Origin: Oscillospiraceae bacterium
GTDB taxonomy: Bacteria; Bacillota; Clostridia; Oscillospirales; Ruminococcaceae
Assembly: GCA_004556975.1 (NCBI GenBank)
Contig: SFFD01000002.1
Span: 1-64,000, forward strand
DNA length: 64,000 nucleotides
Direction: 5' to 3'
Part shown: piece after piece, positions 24,762 to 33,721 of the stretch
Position numbering within the stretch: position 1 is the first letter of the stretch
How the letters are laid out: each line of letters opens with the position of its first letter
Notes under the pieces: model-generated
Seen by the model: only the letters and a program-made list of their open reading frames with translations
What the model was told of the DNA's origin: nothing
The model's database searches: none
Program-made: the position numbers and the translations under genes

Positions 24762-26831
24762 TTGAAACAGTACACAGCAGAAAATATCAGAAACATTGCC
24801 CTTGCGGGTCACGGTTCTGATGGTAAAACTTCTCTGGCGGAGGCAATGCTTTATATTGCCGGCGCCACCGACCGCCTTGGCACCATTGCCGACGGCAATA
24901 CCGTTTGCGACTTTGACCCGGAAGAAATCAAACGTAAAATTTCAGTTTCCTCCGCCGTTGCCCCGTTTGAACATGACGGAGTTAAGGTCAACGTAATCGA
25001 CACTCCCGGACTGTTTGACTTTGCCGGCGGATTCCATGAAGGAGTACGCGCAGCAGACGCAGTAATCATTACTCTTTCCGCAAAATCCGGCGTACTTGTA
25101 GGTACAGAAAAAGCCTGGAAGCTTGCAAACAAGATGAAAAAAGCAAAAGCTTTCTTCATTTCCAAAATGGATCAGGAAAACGCCGATTTCTATAAAGCGT
25201 TTGAAAGCCTTAAAAACAAATTCGGCGACTGCGTTTGCCCCGTAACCGTTCCGGTGGGCGACGTTTATGTAAATATGATTACCGAAAAGGCGTTCAAATT
25301 TGACGCAAAGGGCAAAGCAAGCGAGGCTGCAATGCCTTCCGATGACCGTCTTGAAGAAATTCGTATGGCAATGAACGAAGCCATTGCGAACACCGATGAC
25401 GAGCTTATGGAAAAATTCTTTGCGGACGAGCCTTTTACCGAAGAAGAAAGAATAAAAGGTCTTAAAGCGGGACTTAAGGACGGAACCATTGCCCCCGTTT
25501 ATTGCGGCGACGCCATTACTCTTAAAGGCGTAGAGCTTTTTATGACTTCTCTTAAAAAAGTATTCCCCTCTGCAGCGGAAGCTGCTTCGGAAGTTGCCAC
25601 CGACGCGGACGGCAAGGAAGTTCTTGTCAAGTGCGAAGCGGACGCGCCGCTTGCCGCATATGTATTCAAAACCGTTGCCGACCCGTTTGTAGGCAAGCTT
25701 TCCTTCGTAAAGGTTATCGCAGGCACCATTGCCACCGCCGCAACCCCCGTTGATTCCAGAACTGGAAGCCAGGAGCGCCTTGGCAAGCTTGTTCTTATGC
25801 ACGGCAAGGTTCAGGAGCCTGTTGACTCCATTACCGCGGGCGACATAGGCGCCATCACCAAGCTTGCGGAAGCCGCCACCGGCGACACCCTTTGCGACCC
25901 CAAACGCGTTGTTTCCTTCAAAAAGACAGAGTTCCCGGCTCCGTGCTTCAGAATGGCTACATATACCAAAGGCAAGGGCGACGACAGCAAGACCGCTTCC
26001 TCCATTGCCCGTCTTATGGAAGAGGACGCAACCCTTAATTTTGAGATGAACCCCGAAACCAAACAGCAGATACTCTCCGGTCTGGGCGAGCAGCACCTTG
26101 ATGTTGTTATCAGCAAGCTGAAATCCAAATTCGGCGTTGACCTTGGTCTTGAAAAGCCGCGCGTAGCATACCGCGAAACCATCCGCAAGAAGGTAAAAGT
26201 TCAGGGCAAGCACAAGAAACAGTCCGGCGGCCACGGCCAGTACGGCGACGTATGGATTGAGTTTGAGCCCACCGACAGCGAGGAAATGGTATTTGAAGAG
26301 GCCGTATTCGGCGGTTCTGTTCCGAGAAACTTCTTCCCGGCAGTTGAAAAGGGTCTGCGCGAAGCCTGCAAGACCGGTATGCTTGCCGGTTACCCCATGG
26401 TAGGCGTTCTTGCAAGACTTGTGGACGGTTCCTATCACCCCGTTGACTCCAACGATATGTCCTTCCAGATGGCCGCAAGACTTGCCTATAAGGCAGGTAT
26501 TGTTCAGGCAAACCCCGTTCTTCTTGAGCCGATAGGCACCCTTAAGGTTCTTGTTCCCGACGGCAACACCGGCGACGTTCTCGGCGAAGTGAACAAACGC
26601 CGCGGCCGCGTTCTCGGTATGTCCCCGTCGGAAGAGGAAGAGGGATATTCCGTTGTCGAAGCAGAGGTTCCTATGAGCGAAATGGCCGACTTTACCACGG
26701 TTATGCGCTCCATGACCCAGGGCAGAGGCTCTTTCAGCCTTGAGTTTGCCCGTTATGAAGAGCTTCCCAAGATGCTTGAGCCCGCTGTTATTGAAGAAGC
26801 AAAACAGTGGATGACCGAGGAAAAAGAATAA
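24762..26831 (+). CDS. Elongation factor G-like translational GTPase
   Basis: The 689-residue protein has the EF-G domain series (G domain, II, III, IV with GQYGDVWIEFEP, V). The G1 loop is GHGSDGKTS near residue 16 where EF-G has GHVDHGKT, and the G4 motif is ISKMDQ where NKMD is expected. G3 is intact (DTPG near 80). These changes are typical of the EF-G-like paralogue group found in many Firmicutes, not of the housekeeping fusA next to tufA/rpsL. The start is TTG with AAAGGGG 10 bp upstream. It is a single-gene unit with its own promoter and terminator. Its precise role in translation is not settled for the family. Confidence 0.9.
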   Translation: MKQYTAENIRNIALAGHGSDGKTSLAEAMLYIAGATDRLGTIADGNTVCDFDPEEIKRKISVSSAVAPFEHDGVKVNVIDTPGLFDFAGGFHEGVRAADAVIITLSAKSGVLVGTEKAWKLANKMKKAKAFFISKMDQENADFYKAFESLKNKFGDCVCPVTVPVGDVYVNMITEKAFKFDAKGKASEAAMPSDDRLEEIRMAMNEAIANTDDELMEKFFADEPFTEEERIKGLKAGLKDGTIAPVYCGDAITLKGVELFMTSLKKVFPSAAEAASEVATDADGKEVLVKCEADAPLAAYVFKTVADPFVGKLSFVKVIAGTIATAATPVDSRTGSQERLGKLVLMHGKVQEPVDSITAGDIGAITKLAEAATGDTLCDPKRVVSFKKTEFPAPCFRMATYTKGKGDDSKTASSIARLMEEDATLNFEMNPETKQQILSGLGEQHLDVVISKLKSKFGVDLGLEKPRVAYRETIRKKVKVQGKHKKQSGGHGQYGDVWIEFEPTDSEEMVFEEAVFGGSVPRNFFPAVEKGLREACKTGMLAGYPMVGVLARLVDGSYHPVDSNDMSFQMAARLAYKAGIVQANPVLLEPIGTLKVLVPDGNTGDVLGEVNKRRGRVLGMSPSEEEEGYSVVEAEVPMSEMADFTTVMRSMTQGRGSFSLEFARYEELPKMLEPAVIEEAKQWMTEEKE

Positions 26832-26850
26832 TACCCTTTCCGAATAGAAT

Positions 26851-26885
26851 AAAAAGCCCCGTAATATATTTTACGGGGCTTTTAT
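26851..26885 (+). terminator. Intrinsic terminator
   Basis: AAAAAGCCCCGTAA and TTACGGGGCTTTT form a long hairpin directly after the EF-G-like gene, with flanking A and T runs. Confidence 0.93.
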
Positions 26886-26906
26886 TTTTTATCCGGAGGT
26901 ATTCAT

Positions 26907-27368
26907 ATGATGACGGCAACTTTTAAAACGACGAAGGCGCGTGCGCTTGGAATTATCTGCGTTGTGCTTGCGGTGATAATCGCGGTTATTTTATTTGTTT
27001 TCGGCGGAAAGGAACAGCCGCCCGCGCAAGAGGCGGTTTCGCGGCGCGTGACGGACAATAAAAGCAGGGTGGAGTTTATATCTTCTTTTGGCTGGAAGCC
27101 GGAGGAGGAGCCTTCCTCCGTGGGAGAGGTGCTTATTCCCCAGGAGTTCGACGACGTTTTAACGCAGTATAACGAATTGCAAAAGGCGGCGGGAATGGAT
27201 TTGACACCGTATCTCGGAAAGACGGTGAAAAAATACAGCTATGCCATAAGCGACTACCCCGGAGGGGGCGAAGCCTTTGCCACAATATACGTCTATGACG
27301 GAACGGTTATTGCCGCGGACGTTTCTTCTCATACGGGAGGGGGTCAAAGCAGCATTGACGTAAAGTAA
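26907..27368 (+). CDS. DUF4830-type single-pass membrane protein
   Basis: The 153-residue protein has one N-terminal transmembrane segment (ALGIICVVLAVIIAVILFVF) and an outside domain with RVEFISSFGW, EVLIPQEFDDV and TVKKYSYAISDYPG, the pattern of DUF4830 proteins of Clostridia. GGAGG precedes the ATG. It sits right after the terminator of the EF-G-like gene. The family function is unknown. Confidence 0.75.
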   Translation: MMTATFKTTKARALGIICVVLAVIIAVILFVFGGKEQPPAQEAVSRRVTDNKSRVEFISSFGWKPEEEPSSVGEVLIPQEFDDVLTQYNELQKAAGMDLTPYLGKTVKKYSYAISDYPGGGEAFATIYVYDGTVIAADVSSHTGGGQSSIDVK

Positions 27369-27413
27369 AAAGCGGGATATAATTGAAAAAGAATTTAAGC
27401 GGAGGTCTGAAAT

Positions 27414-27845
27414 ATGGAATACAGAGAGATTGCGGCGGGTGACATTTCCGAGCTTGTAAAAATATTTACGGAAACCTTCAATTCCGAACCGTGGTTTGAA
27501 AAATGGACGGAAAAAACCGCGGAAAAGCGCCTTTCGCATTGCCTTAACAACGAAAGCTGCGTGGGAATTGTTTCGGCGGAGGGCGAAGAAATAACAGGAA
27601 TGTTAATCGGCGAAGAGGAGCAGTATTACGACGGGGTCGTTTGCGTAATCAAGGAATTTTGCGTGAAAAACGCTTTGCGCGGCAGGGGAATCGGTTCTTC
27701 GCTTATAAATGAATTTGAAAAGCGTGAAATTGCCCGCGGGGTACGAAGCATAACCTTTTACACTACCGAAGAGGACGAGGGCTTTTACGCAAAAAACGGC
27801 TATTCAAAAAGCGACGGAATGATTTTTATGGGGAAAGAGCTTTGA
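27414..27845 (+). CDS. GNAT-family N-acetyltransferase
   Basis: The 143-residue product fits one GNAT domain: the acetyl-CoA loop appears as VKNALRGRGIGSSLI near residues 88-102, followed by a C-terminal FYAKNGYSKSDGMIFMGK, typical of the last strand. GCGGAGG precedes the ATG. The substrate is unknown. It follows the DUF4830 gene by 45 bp and is closed by a shared terminator. Confidence 0.88.
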   Translation: MEYREIAAGDISELVKIFTETFNSEPWFEKWTEKTAEKRLSHCLNNESCVGIVSAEGEEITGMLIGEEEQYYDGVVCVIKEFCVKNALRGRGIGSSLINEFEKREIARGVRSITFYTTEEDEGFYAKNGYSKSDGMIFMGKEL

Positions 27846-27862
27846 CAGACGCAATACGGAAT

Positions 27863-27898
27863 AAAAAATGCCCCGCACGGCTGTGCGGGGCGTTTTTA
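27863..27898. terminator. Bidirectional terminator between convergent genes
   Basis: GCCCCGCAC and GTGCGGGGC surround GGCT, with an A-run on the left and a T-run on the right. It can serve the acetyltransferase gene (plus) and the DUF4349 gene (minus). Confidence 0.9.
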
Positions 27899-27916
27899 TA
27901 CGCTTATGGGCGTTAA

Positions 27917-28948
27917 TTATTCGCCTTTGTTTTCGCTGTTTTCCGGCTTTTCGGGAACGGGTGCTTCGGTTGGCAAAACGCCGTTTTTCTTTGCAAGCCT
28001 TTCGGCTTTTCTGCGTTCTTTTTCGGCCTTCTTGCGGGCAACCTTTGCCTTATGGCGCGGGCTGTTTTTAAGGCAAGCCATAACTATAAGCACGATAATG
28101 AGTGCGATGACCGCAATGACGGCAAAATAGGGTATATTCGCCACAAACCATACGAAGAAATCCACAAGTCCTGTTCCGACGGAATAGAGGCTGTCGGAAA
28201 ATCCGCTTTGAATCCGCGCGAGCACGCCCTCCTCCTCCGGAGAAGAGACCCGCTGAACCTCATCTACCGAAATTTCAACGGTGCTGTAATCCACAAGGTT
28301 ATCATAGGTGCGAAGCTGGCTTTTATAGCTTTCAAGCTGATAGCGCACGTCGGAAAGGCGCTGTTCCAGCATAATGATGGTATCAACGCTTTCTGCCTGG
28401 GCAAGAAGCTCCAAAAGACGGTCATATTCGGTTTGAAGCGAAGCAATGCGCGCTTCGGTATCCACATAATTAAGCGTGACGTCTTTTTGGTCCTCATAGC
28501 TGTAGGTTACGTTGCCGATTCCGTCAACGGCGCTTAAAAATGCGTCAAGCTTTGCGGAGGGAATACGGCAGGTAAAGGAAGCGCTGCGGCTGCGGCTGTA
28601 ATTGTAGCTGTTGCCGTTTACGGCGGAGCTTTCTATATATCCGCCCGCTTCGGCAACCTTTTGCTGAAGGACGGCAACAAAGCTTTCAAACTCAAGGGTT
28701 TCCATTGTAAGGGAAACATTGCGGATAAGCTTGCGGCCGCTGGCAGAGGTGTTTTCTTTTATTTCGGCAGAACCTTCGCTGTCGGAATAGCTGTAATCCA
28801 TAAATGAATCCGATTCTGCCGTTTCACCGGAAGCGTAGCTGTAATCCATGCTTTCATTTTTATAAAAGCCGTTTGTAGGGGCGCTGCTGCAGCCGGCAAA
28901 GGAAAGAGCGATTACAAGTGCTAAAAGTATTGCGAGTGTCTTTTTCAT
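27917..28948 (-). CDS. DUF4349 lipoprotein
   Basis: The 343-residue protein begins with a lipoprotein signal (KKTLAILLALVIALSFAGC; lipobox FAGC). A DUF4349 domain follows: RKLIRNVSLTMETLEFESF, a long coiled-coil segment around residues 170-230, a transmembrane helix near 285-305 (FAVIAVIALIIVLIVMACL) and a basic Lys/Arg-rich tail. CGGAGG-type GGAGG precedes the chosen ATG. It lies 93 bp after yfhO on the same strand and may share its transcript. The function is unknown; the family is thought to be envelope-linked. Confidence 0.85.
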   Translation of the reverse strand: MKKTLAILLALVIALSFAGCSSAPTNGFYKNESMDYSYASGETAESDSFMDYSYSDSEGSAEIKENTSASGRKLIRNVSLTMETLEFESFVAVLQQKVAEAGGYIESSAVNGNSYNYSRSRSASFTCRIPSAKLDAFLSAVDGIGNVTYSYEDQKDVTLNYVDTEARIASLQTEYDRLLELLAQAESVDTIIMLEQRLSDVRYQLESYKSQLRTYDNLVDYSTVEISVDEVQRVSSPEEEGVLARIQSGFSDSLYSVGTGLVDFFVWFVANIPYFAVIAVIALIIVLIVMACLKNSPRHKAKVARKKAEKERRKAERLAKKNGVLPTEAPVPEKPENSENKGE

Positions 28949-29040
28949 TTTATGTCCTCCTTTTTTGTCGAAAGGTTTAGGGCTGCTTAAATGAGGTTCG
29001 CATATATAGTGCGGATTTTGTGATGATTTGTTGCACAAAA

Positions 29041-31584
29041 TCACAGGTCGGGATAAATTTTCGGTTCGGGACCGTCATATTCGGAATAGGGAGGGGTATC
29101 CTCGGGCTTGCGGATTACGGTAAGATCCTCTTCGGGGGGAAGCTCCGGCTCGTCGTCGGAGCTTTCGTCTGCGGCACGAAGCTCATAATACTCATTTATA
29201 AGCTTATCATCGCTTTTACGTTTGCCGGTGTAAACGAAAAAGAGGATATAGAGCACGGTTATAACCAGGGCACTGCCGCTTATATATGCGCCGTATTTAA
29301 GACCGGGAGTATGATAAACAAAGGTGATTTCGTTTGCGCCCTGTTCCGCATAGACCGCCATAAAGCCGGTGTCAACCCGCTCTATGGCGGTTTCAACGCC
29401 GTTTACATATGCAGTCCAGCCCTCGTCATAGGGTACGGAGAAGAAAACAAGATTGTTTTTGTTAAGATAAATTTTTGCGTTGAAACCGTGGGCGTCACAG
29501 TCGAACTCAAAGGCTGAACTGCGGCTGCGAAGCGCCGCCTGCTTTTGAAAATTATCATAGCTCATATAGTGGTCGGGCCCGCCGGGAAGATGCTCGATGT
29601 CGCCGCTGTACTGAAGAATCTGGCTGTTTGTAAGCACAAGGGCAGAGGTAAGAACCTTGTCGCGCTGGGTGTTGGGAACGGCTTCATACTCCTCTTCGGT
29701 AATATAATAATCAAAGGTAAAGCCCATAGGAATATAGTTTACATTCTTGAATATATAGTAGCCGTTTTCCTCCTTATAAAATTCAAATCCCTGGCAAAGC
29801 ACGGAATCCGGGTTTACCTCGTTTTTTTGCGCATACATATATTTTACCGAAAGAAGCGAACGCAGGGCATAATAGCTGTATTCCGGCTTGCTTGAAACAT
29901 CGCGCTTGACGTCCACTTCGGGGTAAAATTCCATTACGGAAGCGGGTACAATGCTGTGGAAGCAGCGGATTGACGGAATGTTCCAGTAAAGGCCGAGGTT
30001 TTCAAAGCACTCATAGAAATCCGCGCGGACAAAGGTCTGGCCGGCTTCTTCGGGAAGCTTCATTTCTTCCGAAAGACCGACGGCCTCGTCGATAATTTCT
30101 TCATGGTCGCCGGCAAAGCTGTAACCGAAATTGATGAAGGCAAAGCCATAGGCCGCGCAGACAAGGGCGGTGGTAAAAACAAGAATATTTTTATAGTGCT
30201 TTTTCTTGCGCAGGAACCAAAGCGCCGTGGCAAGCAACAGCGAAGCCACGGCAAACGCCGCGGTAAGCAGGAACCAAAGTCCGTTGTAAAGCAGACCGAA
30301 GGTCCAGCCGGAATCGCTGTAATAAACGGGAGTGAGAGTAAGAATGAGTATAAGCCCGACGGTAACCGCATAGCAGGGAATAAGACCCTTTTTGTAATCC
30401 ACAACGGGATGTATAAGCTGTTCGTTTTCTTCGTCCGGGTCAAAGCGCGAAGCTTCAAGCGCCTTGACCGTGGCAAGAACGAGAATAAGCTCGAACATAT
30501 AGAACCAGCGGGCGTAATAGGAATTGTTAAAGAGGATAAACACCGCGTTAAGCGCAGGAACAAGCGCACAGACGGTGCAGGCAATTATCATTTTCTTAAG
30601 CCAGTCGTGCTTTACGCAGCGCACCCAGGCAATGGCGCCGGTCATTCCGAAAAGCGGAAGCCAGCCCGCCATTGAGGCCCACTGGGCGCCCTGACCGGTA
30701 AACATATTCTGCTTTGCGGGCATATCCGGCGGGAAGAAAAAGCTTGCGATAATTGCGGGCACGCGCTGTTCGCTGTAATAAAGCCAAAGTGACCAGCCGT
30801 TGACAAAATTGTCGCCGCCCACGCGCGGATTGCCCATAATTGCAAGGACGGAGGGCAGAACGGCCACCATTGCAACGCAAAGACCAAGCACTGATTCAAT
30901 TCCGACGAATATGAATTTTTTGAATTTGTGCTCGATGTTTTTATCGGTGATTCTTATGAAGAAATAGAGAATAACAAAGAAAACCTCGCCGATGAAAAAC
31001 CAATAGTTCACCATGGCGTTTATTGCAACGGCAAAGATGAACAAACCGTGCTTATCTTCGGTGATAAGCTGTTCCAAAGCAATAAGCAAAAGCGGGAAAA
31101 ACGCCACAACGTCAAGAAAATGGTTAAAGAAAAGGTTATATATGCAATAGCCGGAAAAGGCATAGAGAAGGCCGCCCACAACGGCAAAGCGCTTATCTTT
31201 TACAAAGCGGGCAACGTAAAAATATGCGGTTACGGCGGCGGTGCAGAATTTAAGCACAAAAAGCGGCGCCATAAGATAAGGCACGGCAGAGGTGCTGAAC
31301 GGCAGCGTTATAAGAAAGAACGGGCTGAAAAGCAGATAGAAGGAATATGAACCGATGAAGTTCGCTCCCAAATCCGTGCCCCAGTCCCAACCGATTTGGC
31401 CGCTTTTAACAAGCTCGTGGGCGTGCATATAAAAGCATATCTGCTGGCAGTTATAGTCGCCGTAATAGGTGAAAATTCCGCCGTTGCGGTACACTATAAA
31501 CCCGATTGAGATTATTGCGCAGACCGCCGCAAGCAGCAAAGTCCACCAGTGAAGATTTTTCGTTGTTTTATTTATTCCCGTCAT
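29041..31584 (-). CDS. YfhO-family polytopic membrane glycosyltransferase
   Basis: The 847-residue protein has about twelve to fourteen hydrophobic segments and a large extracellular C-terminal domain, with YfhO-family phrases: YYGDYNCQQICFYMHAHELVK, then DWGTDLGANFIGSYSFYLLF near the start and FFSVPYDEGWTAYVNG near 720. YfhO is a GT-C type enzyme that in Bacillus adds sugars to lipoteichoic acid from a lipid-linked donor. Substrate identity here is inference. GAGGAAAA precedes the ATG. The C-terminal tail is acidic and cytoplasmic. Confidence 0.9.
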   Translation of the reverse strand: MTGINKTTKNLHWWTLLLAAVCAIISIGFIVYRNGGIFTYYGDYNCQQICFYMHAHELVKSGQIGWDWGTDLGANFIGSYSFYLLFSPFFLITLPFSTSAVPYLMAPLFVLKFCTAAVTAYFYVARFVKDKRFAVVGGLLYAFSGYCIYNLFFNHFLDVVAFFPLLLIALEQLITEDKHGLFIFAVAINAMVNYWFFIGEVFFVILYFFIRITDKNIEHKFKKFIFVGIESVLGLCVAMVAVLPSVLAIMGNPRVGGDNFVNGWSLWLYYSEQRVPAIIASFFFPPDMPAKQNMFTGQGAQWASMAGWLPLFGMTGAIAWVRCVKHDWLKKMIIACTVCALVPALNAVFILFNNSYYARWFYMFELILVLATVKALEASRFDPDEENEQLIHPVVDYKKGLIPCYAVTVGLILILTLTPVYYSDSGWTFGLLYNGLWFLLTAAFAVASLLLATALWFLRKKKHYKNILVFTTALVCAAYGFAFINFGYSFAGDHEEIIDEAVGLSEEMKLPEEAGQTFVRADFYECFENLGLYWNIPSIRCFHSIVPASVMEFYPEVDVKRDVSSKPEYSYYALRSLLSVKYMYAQKNEVNPDSVLCQGFEFYKEENGYYIFKNVNYIPMGFTFDYYITEEEYEAVPNTQRDKVLTSALVLTNSQILQYSGDIEHLPGGPDHYMSYDNFQKQAALRSRSSAFEFDCDAHGFNAKIYLNKNNLVFFSVPYDEGWTAYVNGVETAIERVDTGFMAVYAEQGANEITFVYHTPGLKYGAYISGSALVITVLYILFFVYTGKRKSDDKLINEYYELRAADESSDDEPELPPEEDLTVIRKPEDTPPYSEYDGPEPKIYPDL

Positions 31585-31895
31585 GTATTTTCCTCGGTTA
31601 AAATTATATTTTATCGGCCGCCGGCGGTAAAGACGTCGGCGTCAAACAAAAATTGACTTTATATATGTAGATATTATAGAATATTACGCGTTTTTTTTAA
31701 AGGGTTTTAGCGAAAAAAATTGCCCGAAGCGGCACGGCAGCGAAAAATAGGTCTGTTCTTTTTCAAAGAAAAGGCGTATAATAATTTTGCGCTTGCCGCT
31801 TGGTGGGCGCCGCCCGGGCTATTTTTTATTAAGGAACGCGCGTTCCGTAAATATAGTGCGGAAAAACGCCGATTTTATTGCAAAGGATGATAAAA
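31585..31895. other. Divergent intergenic region with a perfect palindrome
   Basis: This gap between yfhO (minus) and the HD nucleotidase gene (plus) holds a perfect 14-bp palindrome GGAACGCGCGTTCC at 31833-31846. It also has weak plus-strand promoter candidates: TTGACT 31653 with TATAGA 31675, and a lone TATAAT at 31777. No gene is visible. Confidence 0.5.
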
Positions 31896-32480
31896 ATGCA
31901 GCAAAGCAGATTTTATGCCTATCTTTCAAGGATGAAGCATATATTCCGCTGGTCGCTTATGAAGAACAGCCAACAGGAATCCCTTTCGGTGCATACGCTT
32001 GATACCGCGGTGATTGCCCACTGCCTTGGGCTTTTAAGAAACCGCCGTTTCGGCGGAAGCTGCGACGTAAGCCGCCTTGTTCTTTTGGCAATGTATCACG
32101 ATTGCAGCGAAATTCTGACAGGAGATATGCCCACGCCCATTAAATATTATAATCCGGAAATCAAGGCGGCATACAAAGAGGTGGAGGCGGTTGCCAACGA
32201 AAAGCTTGTTTCAATGCTGCCGGAGGATCTTCGCGGGGATTACCGCCCGTTTTTTTGCCACGAGGGGGAAGACCCGGAGCTTTTGCGCCTGCTTAAAGCG
32301 GCGGACAAGCTTTCTGCGCTTGTAAAATGCATTGAGGAAGAAAACGCAGGCAACCGGGAATTTGTAAAGGCAAAGCAAAGCACGCTTAAAGCAATAGAAG
32401 AAATGCGCCTGCCGGAGGCAGACGCATTCATAAAAGAATTTTTGCCGAGCTATGGTCTTACGGTGGACGAACTGAATTAA
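31896..32480 (+). CDS. yfbR: HD-domain 5'-deoxynucleotidase, YfbR type
   Basis: YfbR hydrolyses deoxyribonucleoside 5'-monophosphates. The 194-residue product shows the family order: RMKHIFRWSLM, SLSVHTLDTAVIAH (first His), AMYHDCSEILTGDMPTPIKY (HD plus substrate residues) and LKAADKLSALVKCIEE (last Asp). Of three candidate starts the ATG at 31896 is best spaced from AAAGGA. Its stop overlaps the stop of a small gene on the other strand. Confidence 0.92.
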   Translation: MQQSRFYAYLSRMKHIFRWSLMKNSQQESLSVHTLDTAVIAHCLGLLRNRRFGGSCDVSRLVLLAMYHDCSEILTGDMPTPIKYYNPEIKAAYKEVEAVANEKLVSMLPEDLRGDYRPFFCHEGEDPELLRLLKAADKLSALVKCIEEENAGNREFVKAKQSTLKAIEEMRLPEADAFIKEFLPSYGLTVDELN

Positions 32481-32653
32481 CGCACCATATCGGAAATTCC
32501 GCTTACTATATTTTCCACAGCGTGGATGGTTTTTGCCGCTCCGCGTTTCATTTTGCGGGCGCTGCGGCGCTTGCCGGACATCATATAAACCGCCGTTCCT
32601 ATGGCTGCGGCGGCCGCCGCGCCGGTAACGGCGACAGAAACGCCTTTATTCAT
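32477..32653 (-). CDS. 58-residue YtxH-like small membrane-associated protein
   Basis: A minus-strand frame encodes MNKGVSVAVTG, a run of alanines (AAAAAAIGTAVYMM, one short hydrophobic helix), then a basic stretch GKRRSARKMKRGAAK and VENIVSGISDMV. CGGAGGGA lies 7 bp before the ATG. This looks like the small YtxH-type or sporulation-associated proteins of Clostridia, in which a short glycine/alanine helix is followed by an amphipathic basic helix. The family assignment is tentative. Its stop overlaps the stop of the convergent nucleotidase gene. Confidence 0.65.
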   Translation of the reverse strand: MNKGVSVAVTGAAAAAAIGTAVYMMSGKRRSARKMKRGAAKTIHAVENIVSGISDMVR

Positions 32654-32781
32654 AAAAAATCCCTCCGTTTTCTTTTATTTTTCATTTTTATTTTTCCACG
32701 GAGAGAAAAAACGATACGCTGAATATATTTCCGAAAAAATTTCGTAAAATTTTGATTTTGTAAAAAGGAGGGACCTGTCTT

Positions 32782-33645
32782 ATGGAAAAGAGACCGGCGC
32801 GCGTTGCCGCAATTCACGACCTTTCGGGATTCGGGCGGTGCTCAATTTCCGTAATTCTTCCCGTGCTTTCCGCAATGGGGGTGCAGGTGTGCCCCGTTCC
32901 CACGGCGGTGCTTTCAAGCCACACCGGCGGTTTGGGCGACCCGGTAATCCGCGACCTTACGGACTATATTGAGCCCGCTTTGCGGCATTACCAAAGCCTT
33001 GGAGTGGAATTTGAGGCGGTTTATACCGGCTTTTTGGGAAGCGGGGAGCAGGTGGACTGCTGCCTTGAATTTTTTAAGGCATACCCCAAAGCGCTTAAAA
33101 TAGTCGACCCGGTTATGGGCGACAACGGAAGACCTTACCGCACCTGCACGCCGGAACTGCGGCGCAGAATGAGCGAGCTTGCCGCGGCGGCGGACATAAT
33201 TACGCCGAACATCACCGAAGCGGCAATGCTGCTTGAAGAAAGCTATCCCGCGGCGCCGCTTACCCGCAGCGAAGCGAAAAGCATGCTTTTGCGCCTTTCG
33301 CATATGGGACCGAAAAGGGTGGTAATAACCGGCGCGGAGCTTGCGCAGGGGGGTCTTGCCTCTTTGGGCTATGACGGAGAAAACGGTTCGTTCTGGTATG
33401 TTCCCTGCGAATATATTCCGGTGCACTACCCCGGCTGCGGGGACATTTACGCTTCGGTGCTTTTGGGTGCGGAGCTTTCCGGCGCAAGCCTTCCCATTGC
33501 GATGGCGCGCGCCGCCGCCTTTACGGAGCTTTGCGTAAAGACCACATACAGCTATGGCAGCGACCCGCGCTATGGCGTTATGCTTGAAAGCGTGCTCGGA
33601 AGCCTGCTTAAAAACGAAGTTACGGGCGCTTTTCGCGCCCTTTGA
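32782..33645 (+). CDS. pdxY: Pyridoxal/pyridoxamine kinase
   Basis: This ribokinase-fold enzyme phosphorylates B6 vitamers with ATP. The 287-residue protein shows IHDLSGFGRCS at the start, TAVLSSHTGG, DPVMGDNGRPY near residue 112, TPNITEA near 138 and the anion-hole/catalytic PGCGDIYASVLLGA near 216. AAAAAGGAGGGA precedes the ATG. The gene stands alone between two sporulation-type genes. PdxY and PdxK share these motifs, so the exact vitamer preference is open. Confidence 0.9.
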   Translation: MEKRPARVAAIHDLSGFGRCSISVILPVLSAMGVQVCPVPTAVLSSHTGGLGDPVIRDLTDYIEPALRHYQSLGVEFEAVYTGFLGSGEQVDCCLEFFKAYPKALKIVDPVMGDNGRPYRTCTPELRRRMSELAAAADIITPNITEAAMLLEESYPAAPLTRSEAKSMLLRLSHMGPKRVVITGAELAQGGLASLGYDGENGSFWYVPCEYIPVHYPGCGDIYASVLLGAELSGASLPIAMARAAAFTELCVKTTYSYGSDPRYGVMLESVLGSLLKNEVTGAFRAL

Positions 33646-33671
33646 GCACGATAGGGCAAAATTAAGTTAAT

Positions 33672-33718
33672 AAACGCCGCGTTTCTTGGAAAAATATTCG
33701 GGAAAGGCGGCGTTTTTA
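33672..33718 (+). terminator. Terminator-like hairpin directly in front of spoVAF
   Basis: AAACGCCGC (33672-33680) pairs with GCGGCGTTT (33707-33715) across a 26-base loop and is followed by a T-rich tract. It ends only 4 bp before the spoVAF ATG and covers the place where its ribosome site should be. It can act as the terminator of the kinase gene and as a translational block. Confidence 0.65.
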
Positions 33719-33721
33719 TAT

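Noticed and set aside
24942..26438. A 498-codon open frame on the minus strand opposite the EF-G-like gene
   Set aside because: It is the mirror of a strongly coding gene, is rich in Cys/Phe/Asn/Gly without domain patterns, and has no ribosome site.
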